The notes beneath the pieces are model-generated. The model had not been told where the DNA came from and did not search any database. It worked only from the letters and a program-made list of their open reading frames with translations. DNA of 7,786 nucleotides from Treponema sp. (GTDB lineage Bacteria > Spirochaetota > Spirochaetia > Treponematales > Breznakiellaceae), in assembly GCA_031283505.1 (NCBI GenBank), contig JAITBO010000131.1, positions 1 to 7,786 of the forward strand. The letters are read 5' to 3'. The position numbers and the translations under genes are program-made. Below, one piece after another: positions 1 through 5,140 of the stretch; position 1 is the first letter of the stretch; every line of letters starts with the position of its first letter.

Positions 1-117
1 ATGCACTCCATGATTTTTTGGTCTTTTTCCTCCTTATTCCTGCATTTTGACCAAAAGGGTGATCTTTTCGCTCGTGAATTAGCTGCCTTAGAGGGTGAAC
101 GAATCGCTCGTTATTGA
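1..117 (+). other. AT-rich 5' segment, possible degenerate ORF
   Basis: Frame 1 is open from an ATG at base 1 to a TGA at 115-117 (38 codons). Its second half reads as a charged, helix-like stretch (Leu-Phe-Ala-Arg-Glu-Leu-Ala-Ala-Leu-Glu), and the same style continues after the TGA to about base 165 (Glu-Glu-Ala-Glu-Thr-Leu-Thr-Glu-Leu-Leu-Lys). Codons here favour CGT, GAA, CTT and GCT, unlike the GTA, ACG and GGG codons downstream. The first 60 bases are T-rich and may be non-coding. No family is recognised. It could be the tail of an older gene joined to the FGE-like gene, or the decayed N-terminus of that gene. The upstream context is outside the window, so the start cannot be judged. Confidence 0.2.
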
Positions 118-410
118 CATACCCGTGAAGAAGCCGAAACTCTGACGGAACTGCTGAAACTCGCCCTTCCTCCCACCCTTTTGGCTACGGGCTTAAAGGA
201 GCAGATAGTAACCGGGAGCGGGAAGATCACCGTGGTTATGTGGCCCATCGTGGTGGATACGATGTTTACGGCAACAGGGAATCGGACCGCCGCGTCCACG
301 GTAAGCGATGGGAAGCCGGGGACGGTGAGCCTGCTCCCCCTTAACTGGAAGGTAACCTGGACGGTAAAGAAGGGAGCTTCCGGGAACGGCTTTGAGTCCC
401 TGGTAACAGA
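118..410 (+). pseudogene. 5' fragment of the FGE-like protein gene (frame 1)
   Basis: Frame 1 from 118 to about 410 encodes a beta-rich, Thr/Val/Gly-rich sequence (for example Asn-Trp-Lys-Val-Thr-Trp-Thr-Val-Lys-Lys-Gly) of the same character as the following 410-1429 ORF in frame 2. No Shine-Dalgarno precedes the nominal TTG at 181, and no signal peptide is visible, although related spirochete proteins are usually exported. Frame 1 stays open to 582, but beyond about 415 its translation loses protein-like character while frame 2 gains it. Deleting one copy of the 10-bp duplication at 401-420 fuses the two frames without a stop. It is best read as the N-terminal part of one broken gene. The function of this part is unknown. 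Confidence 0.5.
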
Positions 411-420
411 TGGTAACGGA
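401..420 (+). repeat. 10-bp imperfect tandem duplication causing a frameshift
   Basis: The unit tggtaacaga at 401-410 is followed directly by tggtaacgga at 411-420, identical at 9 of 10 positions. Because 10 is not a multiple of 3, the extra copy moves the downstream reading frame by +1. Copy 1 reads Val-Thr-Asp in frame 1 and copy 2 reads Val-Thr-Asp in frame 2, as expected for a duplication inside one coding sequence. With a single copy the reading is Glu-Ser-Leu-Val-Thr-Asp-Lys-Gln-Ala-Ile, continuous with the downstream protein. Confidence 0.8.
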
Positions 421-1429
421 CAAACAAGCCATCGTAACGGCTACGGGGCAGACATACACGGATGCTCTTACCGTTGCGGAAAACGTGATAACTCTGGAGT
501 CTATAGGCAACTACACGGCGGGGATAACGAAGATAGGGACGGTCGGGTCTGTACAGTTCAAGCTGGAATACGTGCCGTTTAACGTAACCGACGATAATCC
601 GAACCCCTGGACCGATTATAACGGTAAGTCGTTTTTTGACCTGAGCGGTAACAAGGAGCCGGTATGGATCATACGGAACGGGATAAACGACGAAGCCCAG
701 GACGAGTATACGGACTTTACCGGGTTTGGGGCAGATACAGGGAAGAACGGGAACGGAGCGGTGTCCTATGTGGTAGCGGCGGACGGACCGCCGGACCCGG
801 CAAACCCGCAGACCGGAGACCTGGTTATCAGGGACGGGAAGTTTGTAGGGCCTGTGGATTCAACCGAGCCGGAGATAAGCTATATCACCGGGGGGTATGA
901 GGGGACTGCGGAAGTATATTACGCAGTGGTGCCAGTACCGGTAGGAAAGACGACATCAGCGCCGGCCTATAGCGCATACACGGATAGCCTTGAAGCGGTG
1001 GCTGCGACCATTATTCCGGCGGATCCCAATCTTCCTCCTGAACCGCACACAAAAAAGGTAAGCCTGTCCGGAACAGGGAACTACGATATATATGTAGTGT
1101 TGTTCCAGGATGGGAAGGTGAGTACGCCGGTGAAGATCAACACGAAGAAAGGCGGTGGAGTCATAGATTGGGGGTGGTCGCCTGACTACATGGTGTTGGT
1201 GGAAGGCGGGACCTTCACAATGGGGAGCCCGACGATGGAAGCAGATAGATCGCCTAATCAACATGAAAAGCAACATCTTGTAACGGTGAGCAGCTTTTAT
1301 ATGAGTATGTACGAAGTAAGCCAGGCGGAATATAAGTTATTCAAGCAGACTCATGTTAGTGGTTTTACAGGGGATAAGCTACCGGTGGAGGATGTAACCT
1401 GGTACGAGGCGGTGGAGTATTGCAATTGA
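410..1429 (+). CDS. FGE/SUMF1-family protein, N-terminal beta-rich region and first part of the FGE domain; truncated by in-frame TGA
   Basis: This 339-codon ORF holds an unassigned beta-rich region (residues 1 to about 258) and the start of an FGE-sulfatase/SUMF1 domain from about residue 261. Domain marks are Gly-Gly-Thr-Phe-Thr-Met-Gly-Ser, the strand ending Phe-Tyr-Met-Ser-Met-Tyr-Glu-Val-Ser-Gln-Ala-Glu-Tyr, and Pro-Val-Glu-Asp-Val-Thr-Trp-Tyr-Glu-Ala-Val-Glu-Tyr-Cys-Asn. A TGA then falls where the family normally has Trp, and the rest of the domain continues in the same frame to 1972. The ATG at 410 has no Shine-Dalgarno and follows a frame-2 stop at 404-406, so it is probably an internal codon exposed by the duplication at 401-420. 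Family members either convert cysteine to formylglycine or serve as non-catalytic binding scaffolds; the latter is more likely here. The product as written would lack most of the fold and is probably non-functional. Confidence 0.65.
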   Translation: MVTDKQAIVTATGQTYTDALTVAENVITLESIGNYTAGITKIGTVGSVQFKLEYVPFNVTDDNPNPWTDYNGKSFFDLSGNKEPVWIIRNGINDEAQDEYTDFTGFGADTGKNGNGAVSYVVAADGPPDPANPQTGDLVIRDGKFVGPVDSTEPEISYITGGYEGTAEVYYAVVPVPVGKTTSAPAYSAYTDSLEAVAATIIPADPNLPPEPHTKKVSLSGTGNYDIYVVLFQDGKVSTPVKINTKKGGGVIDWGWSPDYMVLVEGGTFTMGSPTMEADRSPNQHEKQHLVTVSSFYMSMYEVSQAEYKLFKQTHVSGFTGDKLPVEDVTWYEAVEYCN

Positions 1430-1972
1430 CTGAGTAAGACGGATGGTCTGACCGAGGCGTATACGGTAACGAAGGATACATGGACGGTAAGCTGGGACAA
1501 GACCGCAAATGGGTACCGGCTACCGACTGAGGCGGAATGGGAATATGCGTGTCGTGCTGTTGGTCCTGTTGCTCCACCTTACCCGCCGTTTAACACAGGG
1601 AACAACATCACAACGGCGTGGGCGAACTTCGATGGGAGGACTACGTACAATGGGCAGAATACGGGAGGGAGCTACCTAGGGAAGACAGTGGAGGTAGATA
1701 GTTATTCGCCGAATGCGTGGGATTTATACAATATGCATGGGAACGTGGTGGAGTGGTGCTGGGACTGGTATAAGACGGACTACTATAGTGAAGATGTACA
1801 ATGGTCGGACCCTGTTGGGCCTGATAATGGCGATAACCGTGTGGTACGGGGCGGGGGCTGGAACAACCACGCCAATATGCTGCGTTCGGCGCAACGGTAC
1901 AACCACAGCCCATCGGCCCAGTACACCTCCCTAGGCTTCCGGCTGGCGCACAACTCCGGCGAGGGTAACTGA
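1430..1972 (+). pseudogene. C-terminal part of the FGE/SUMF1 domain, separated by the TGA
   Basis: This 180-codon stretch follows the TGA at 1427-1429 in the same frame and completes the FGE domain. It contains Tyr-Arg-Leu-Pro-Thr-Glu-Ala-Glu-Trp-Glu-Tyr-Ala, then Ala-Trp-Asp-Leu-Tyr-Asn-Met-His-Gly-Asn-Val-Val-Glu-Trp, then Arg-Val-Val-Arg-Gly-Gly-Gly-Trp-Asn-Asn, and finally Leu-Gly-Phe-Arg-Leu just before the end. These are the conserved landmarks of the family in the right order. The paired active-site cysteines of true formylglycine-generating enzymes near the C-terminus are absent (the region reads Met-Leu-Arg-Ser-Ala-Gln-Arg-Tyr), so catalysis is unlikely. A GTG at 1688 gives a 94-codon ORF but has no convincing ribosome-binding site. 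It is annotated as part of the broken gene, although readthrough or a sequencing error at the TGA would restore it. Confidence 0.7.
1852..1960 (+). other. C-terminal variable-region-like segment (DGR-target type)
   Basis: From Gly-Gly-Gly-Trp-Asn-Asn to Leu-Gly-Phe-Arg-Leu the codons alternate fixed positions with codons such as AAC, CAC, TAC, ACC, TCC and AGC. Many of these differ from AAC only at its adenines. TvpA-type proteins of Treponema, which have the same fold, carry their diversity-generating-retroelement variable region at exactly this place, ending at Leu-Gly-Phe-Arg. No template repeat and no reverse transcriptase were recognised in this window, and ordinary FGE paralogs also have Asn/Tyr-rich C-termini, so this is a resemblance only. 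Confidence 0.3.
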
Positions 1973-2016
1973 GTTCCATTGTTCCACCGCGCCAATGTAC
2001 AAGGGATAGGAGCGGT

Positions 2017-2053
2017 ATAAAGTTTTGACAGGCAAAGCCTGTCAAAACTTTAT
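2017..2053 (+). terminator. Strong hairpin, likely terminator between convergent genes
   Basis: A perfect 17-bp inverted repeat (arms 2017-2033 and 2037-2053, loop AAA) lies 44 bp after the FGE-like stop. The 3' arm ends in ctttat and is followed by tttag, which fits an intrinsic terminator for plus-strand transcription. In the other direction it lies about 55 bp beyond the pyrD stop without a T-run after it, so it could at most block or stabilise the pyr transcript. Confidence 0.6.
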
Positions 2054-2070
2054 TTTAGCGGATAGCCCGG

Positions 2071-2091
2071 TCTGGCCGCATAGCGGCCAGA
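2071..2091. repeat. GC-rich hairpin downstream of pyrD
   Basis: A perfect 9-bp GC-rich stem (tctggccgc at 2071-2079, gcggccaga at 2083-2091) closes a 3-base ATA loop, 17 bp past the pyrD stop. No T-run follows on the minus strand, so it is either a weak terminator aided by the hairpin at 2017-2053 or an mRNA 3'-end stabiliser. Confidence 0.5.
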
Positions 2092-2108
2092 TGCGCCCAA
2101 CTCTTTAT

Positions 2109-3083
2109 CTATAATTGCCGGGAGCGGATATCCAATTCTCCCGGTCTTGAGACGCCTTTCCGCTTCATATAGGCGGCAATCCCGTCGATGATTTCGATCA
2201 TCGTCCGGGGATGGGCGAAAGTGGCGGACCCAACCTGGACTGCGGCGGCGCCTGCCATGAGGTATTCCAGGGCGTCTTCCGTCCGAGCTATACCGCCCAT
2301 GCCTATCAGGGGAACCTCCACGGCTTCCCGGAGTTCCCAGACCATCCTGAGGGCGATGGGTTTGACTGCGGGACCCGAAAGACCGGCGCTTACATTGTCG
2401 AAAACCGGCCTGCGTTTTTCGATGTCGATGGCCATAGCCTTGAAGGTGTTCACCAGGGAGAGGGCGTCCGCGCCGGCGTTCACACAGGCGGCGGCTACGG
2501 CGGCCAGGCAGGGGGCGTTGGGAGAGAGCTTTACAATGAGGGGCTTGCCGTTTAGGGCCCGCCGTACCGGAGCGGTTACCGAGGCCGCCGCATCGCCGTC
2601 CAGACCGAAGGCCATACCCCCGGCTTTGACGTTAGGACAGGAGATATTGAGTTCAACCATATCTACGGACGAAGCGTTCAGGAGCCGCGCGCCTTCGGCG
2701 TATTCCCCGATGGATGATCCCGACAGATTCGCTATCACTACCGGGCCCAGGGCGCGGAGGGCCGGGAGTTCCTTTTCGATGAAGGCGGGAATGCCGGGAT
2801 TCTCAAGGCCGATGGAATTGAGGAGTCCCGCCGGGCTTTCCCAGAGCCGCACCCCTTCGTTGCCGGGCCGGGGATACAGGGTAAGGCCCTTGGTACAGAT
2901 ACCTCCCAGGCGGGAGACATCCACAAGCCCCCGGTATTCCCGGCCATAGCCGAAGGTTCCTGATGCGGCGATAACCGGATTGGCGAAGCGTATGCCCGCG
3001 ACAGTAACCGTGAGATCGGGAACCGGCTGTCTTTCCGCGTCTTTACATGGACAGTTATACTGTTCGTTTGTGTTCCTGCTCAT
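2109..3083 (-). CDS. pyrD: Dihydroorotate dehydrogenase B, catalytic subunit
   Basis: This FMN-dependent cytosolic enzyme oxidises dihydroorotate to orotate, the fourth step of UMP synthesis. The 324-residue product shows the class 1B pattern. It has Asn-Pro-Val-Ile-Ala-Ala-Ser-Gly-Thr-Phe-Gly at 35-45, Thr-Lys-Gly at 64-66 and Asn-Ile-Ser-Cys-Pro-Asn-Val-Lys at 146-153, with the catalytic base Cys149. It also has Gly-Leu-Ser-Gly-Pro-Ala-Val-Lys-Pro at 234-242, Gly-Met-Gly-Gly-Ile at 261-265 and Gly-Ser-Ala-Thr-Phe at 285-289 for the FMN phosphate. A Cys base (not Ser) and the neighbouring pyrK mark it as the heterotetrameric NAD-linked type. The N-terminus carries about 20 residues before the usual start, including a Cys-Pro-Cys. 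The ATG at 3083 is kept because AGGA and GGGGG lie just upstream and no better internal start is seen. It is the last gene of the cluster; 53 bp containing a hairpin separate it from pyrK. Confidence 0.96.
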   Translation of the reverse strand: MSRNTNEQYNCPCKDAERQPVPDLTVTVAGIRFANPVIAASGTFGYGREYRGLVDVSRLGGICTKGLTLYPRPGNEGVRLWESPAGLLNSIGLENPGIPAFIEKELPALRALGPVVIANLSGSSIGEYAEGARLLNASSVDMVELNISCPNVKAGGMAFGLDGDAAASVTAPVRRALNGKPLIVKLSPNAPCLAAVAAACVNAGADALSLVNTFKAMAIDIEKRRPVFDNVSAGLSGPAVKPIALRMVWELREAVEVPLIGMGGIARTEDALEYLMAGAAAVQVGSATFAHPRTMIEIIDGIAAYMKRKGVSRPGELDIRSRQL

Positions 3084-3099
3084 TTGCCCCCATCCTCAT

Positions 3100-3140
3100 C
3101 TGAGGCTGTTTCAAAAGTTCATTTTTTGGAACAGCCTCAG
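3100..3140 (-). promoter_or_regulatory. Intercistronic hairpin over the pyrK stop, before the pyrD ribosome-binding site
   Basis: Perfect 11-bp arms (3100-3110 and 3130-3140) extend inward by about five more pairs after one mismatch, leaving an ~7-base loop. The stem includes the pyrK stop codon (3137-3139) and ends about 16 bases before the pyrD start, next to its AGGA. It could stabilise or process the mRNA or tune pyrD translation, or be a copy of a dispersed intergenic repeat. It lacks a following T-run, so it is not a standard terminator. Confidence 0.5.
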
Positions 3141-3997
3141 CCATCAAACAGAATCTCTGCCGCCGGAAAAACGGGGCCGTCCGTGCAGCAGCGTTTGTTT
3201 CCTCCGGCGATCTTGACGGTACACCCGAGACAAGCGCCTACTCCGCAGGCCATACGCCGTTCCAGGCTGATGAAGCAGGGAACCCCCGCCGCCGCGCACT
3301 TTGCCCTTACCGCCTTGAGCATGGGTTCCGGGCCGCAGGCGCAGACCGCATGGTACTTGCCGGGATCGAGAAGGCCGGGGATAAGGCCCTTGCTGCCCCT
3401 GCCGCCGTCTTCGGTGGCAAGGACGATCTCTCCGGCTTCAATTTCCCCGTGGCGAAACACCCGGCCAAAAAAGGCGTCGTATTCTCTATCTTCCGGCTCG
3501 GAGGACAGGGTTTTAAAGCCGGCGTAAAAATCGAATTTCGTATTCTGAAGTTCCAGAGCCAGGGCAATGAGGGGGGCTATGCCTATGCCGCCTCCGATCA
3601 GGGCGATTTTTCCCCTGCTTTTTTCATCCGGCAGAAAATCCGTCCAGGCGTTTCCCAAAGGGCCGGTAAGTTCCACTTTGTCGCCGGGTTGCAGGCCGGA
3701 TAGTTCCGCCGTTCCTTTGCCGCGCAGGGCGATCATGAAACGGAGGCTGCCGAAGGAGCGGTTTTGGGCCGCTTCGCAAGGTTCCGGCGTGTCCGGCGCC
3801 GCCGGATCCCAAAAGGCGACGCTGATAGGCCGGCTTAAAAAACAACTGGTCCGTTCCGGCCTGACCAGGAAGAACTGGCCTGCGCCGGGAGGCGGACCCG
3901 CCCAGGCTATGTCCAGACTGAATATTTCTTTGTTGATCCGCTGATTGCAAAGGACCTCGCTAAGAAGCGTCCGCCCTTCGCGGAGAGGAGGGCTCAT
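3137..3997 (-). CDS. pyrK: Dihydroorotate dehydrogenase B, electron-transfer (FAD/[2Fe-2S]) subunit
   Basis: PyrK takes electrons from the FMN of PyrD and passes them through a [2Fe-2S] cluster and FAD to NAD+. From the chosen ATG the product has 286 residues. It has Arg-Pro-Ile-Ser at 56-59 (FAD binding), Gly-Gly-Gly-Ile-Gly-Ile-Ala-Pro at 135-142, Cys-Gly-Pro-Glu-Pro-Met at 221-226 (nicotinamide-binding lobe), and the cluster cysteines Cys251, Cys256, Cys259 and Cys271, the last before Thr-Asp-Gly-Pro-Val-Phe. The frame is open up to a TTG at 4087, which would add 30 residues. That start has no Shine-Dalgarno and lies inside the repeat cluster. The ATG at 3997 is preferred because a GGGA sits eight bases upstream, the family's usual N-terminus aligns there, and it overlaps (ATGA) the stop of a 29-codon ORF. 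It lies directly between pyrF and pyrD, as expected for this complex. Confidence 0.95.
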   Translation of the reverse strand: MSPPLREGRTLLSEVLCNQRINKEIFSLDIAWAGPPPGAGQFFLVRPERTSCFLSRPISVAFWDPAAPDTPEPCEAAQNRSFGSLRFMIALRGKGTAELSGLQPGDKVELTGPLGNAWTDFLPDEKSRGKIALIGGGIGIAPLIALALELQNTKFDFYAGFKTLSSEPEDREYDAFFGRVFRHGEIEAGEIVLATEDGGRGSKGLIPGLLDPGKYHAVCACGPEPMLKAVRAKCAAAGVPCFISLERRMACGVGACLGCTVKIAGGNKRCCTDGPVFPAAEILFDG

Positions 3998-4083
3998 CCG
4001 GCGTTTCCCGCAGGGGTTGCCGGTATCCGCTCCGATGCGGCCCCCAGGAGCCTGTTGCACTTGTAGAATTTTTGCGTATTCAT
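3994..4083 (-). CDS. Possible 29-codon linking ORF between pyrF and pyrK
   Basis: An ATG at 4083 overlaps the pyrF TGA (4082-4080) in the form ATGA. After 29 codons the ORF ends with a TGA (3996-3994) that overlaps the pyrK ATG in the same way. An AGGAG (revcomp of ctcct at 4108-4112) lies about 24 bases upstream, separated from the ATG by the 15-base palindrome at 4093-4107. If that palindrome folds, the effective spacing is about 9 bases. The peptide resembles no family I know. It may only couple translation of pyrK to pyrF, or be accidental. Confidence 0.3.
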   Translation of the reverse strand: MNTQKFYKCNRLLGAASERIPATPAGNAG

Positions 4084-4179
4084 ACAAAAATTCCCCGATT
4101 ATCGGGGCTCCTTATGCAGTTTGTATCGTATAAAAATTCATTTTCATGAATTTTTATACGATTTTGCGTTGAAGCGCAA
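4066..4179. repeat. Cluster of adjacent inverted repeats at the pyrF 3' end
   Basis: Four inverted repeats lie side by side. Gaattttt (4066-4073) plus gtat pairs with atac plus aaaaattc (4082-4093). The palindrome ccccgat-t-atcgggg covers 4093-4107. Perfect 17-bp arms lie at 4125-4141 and 4146-4162 around a TTTC loop. Ttgcg (4164-4168) pairs with cgcaa (4175-4179). The block is AT-rich in GC-rich surroundings, and the motif aaaaattc recurs with its complement. On the minus strand the GC palindrome is followed by AATTTTT, which resembles a weak terminator or attenuator. It looks like a REP- or MITE-like intergenic element that has become the end of pyrF. Confidence 0.6.
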
Positions 4180-5066
4180 CAAGCTGCCAGGGCGTCCCGC
4201 ATATCCAGGACGGCTTTTCTTGCGGCTTCGGCGGCGGCGTCCAGGGAGACCTTCTCCCCGGCGGGCAGGGAGGTTTGCCAGGCCCTCAGGATGGTCCGGG
4301 AGGCGTTGACCACCCCGCCGTTGCCGTCCCTGAGGAGAAGAGCCGCGTCCTCCGCCGCGCCGCCCTGAGCGCCGTAACCGGGAATGAGGAAGAAAAGATT
4401 CGCCCGCCGCTTCCTGATGGCGGACGCCTCTTCCCGTTCCGCGTCGGACTTGGGATCCGCCCCCACCACCGCGCCGAACGCCCCATAACCGTACTTGCCC
4501 GGCCCGGCTTCCGCCAGTTCGGAAAGCCGGTCCCCCACGGCATCGTAGAGGCGTTCCCCAGTCTTGAGTTCCCGGTATTCAAAATCCCTCATTCCCTTGT
4601 TGGAGGTACGCATGAGTACAAAAGCGCCTTTGCCTTTGGTTTCCGCATATGAGAACCAGGGTTCGATTGAATCCATCCCCATATAGGGGGAAAGGGTAAC
4701 GAAGTCCGCCTCGAACTCTCCCTCAAAATGGGCTTTGGCGTACTGCCGGGCCGTATCCGCAATGTCCCCCCGCTTGATGTCGGCGATAACCAGGCCGCCT
4801 CTTTCCCGAACGGCCCTGAGGGTTTGAGCATAGGCCGCAATCCCGGCAAGCCCCAGGGCCTCGTAGTAGGCGATCTGTACTTTGTAGCAGGCCGCCGCAT
4901 CCGCCGTGGCGGCTACAACGGCGCGATTATAGGCCAAAACCGCCTCCGCTTCCGAGGCGGCTTCCCGGAGGAAGGCGGGGGGAAGATAAGACGGAGAAGT
5001 ATCAAGGCCCACACAAACATGGCCTTTCACGGCGACCGCTTCGTAGAGTTTATCCATATTATACAT
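4080..5066 (-). CDS. pyrF: Orotidine 5'-phosphate decarboxylase
   Basis: This enzyme decarboxylates OMP to UMP, the last step of the pathway, in the cytosol. The 328-residue product matches the longer (type 2, roughly 270-310 residue) branch. It has Val-Gly-Leu-Asp-Thr-Ser-Pro at 19-25, Tyr-Lys-Val-Gln at 61-64, and the catalytic Asp-Ile-Lys-Arg-Gly-Asp-Ile at 96-102 (Lys98, Asp101). It also has Arg-Thr-Ser-Asn-Lys-Gly at 153-158, Pro-Gly-Tyr-Gly-Ala-Gln-Gly-Gly at 229-236 and Asn-Ala-Ser-Arg at 254-257. The start at 5066 is supported by GAGGAG eight bases upstream. The last ~28 residues, from about Gln301, are encoded by the inverted-repeat cluster and look unlike the rest, so the original C-terminus was probably near residue 297. 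The enzyme core is complete. It follows pyrC after 74 bp in which no other feature is evident. Confidence 0.95.
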   Translation of the reverse strand: MYNMDKLYEAVAVKGHVCVGLDTSPSYLPPAFLREAASEAEAVLAYNRAVVAATADAAACYKVQIAYYEALGLAGIAAYAQTLRAVRERGGLVIADIKRGDIADTARQYAKAHFEGEFEADFVTLSPYMGMDSIEPWFSYAETKGKGAFVLMRTSNKGMRDFEYRELKTGERLYDAVGDRLSELAEAGPGKYGYGAFGAVVGADPKSDAEREEASAIRKRRANLFFLIPGYGAQGGAAEDAALLLRDGNGGVVNASRTILRAWQTSLPAGEKVSLDAAAEAARKAVLDMRDALAACCASTQNRIKIHENEFLYDTNCIRSPDNRGIFV

Positions 5067-5140
5067 TAGCGTTACTCCTCATATTCTGTTTTGTTTCGCC
5101 CACGTCATCGTCAGCCGGACTTTTAAGGCGGCCAAGAGGA

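Noticed and set aside
1427..1460. TGA at 1427 as a selenocysteine codon
   Set aside because: The family has Trp here, not Cys, and no convincing bacterial SECIS stem-loop with a GU-bearing apical loop is seen at the required distance downstream.
301..1500. Recurrent GGTAAC/ACGGTAA words in the FGE-like gene as a repeat array or CRISPR
   Set aside because: Spacing is irregular and the words follow the preferred Val-Thr codons GTA ACG; apart from the 10-bp duplication at 401-420 there is no array structure.
2188..2949. Long plus-strand ORF of 253 codons opposite pyrD
   Set aside because: It is an antisense shadow of a well-supported GC-rich gene; its translation is rich in Arg, Ser and Pro with no recognisable motif.
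3998..4087. TTG at 4087 as the pyrK start
   Set aside because: It has no Shine-Dalgarno, lies within the inverted-repeat cluster, and adds 30 residues absent from the family.
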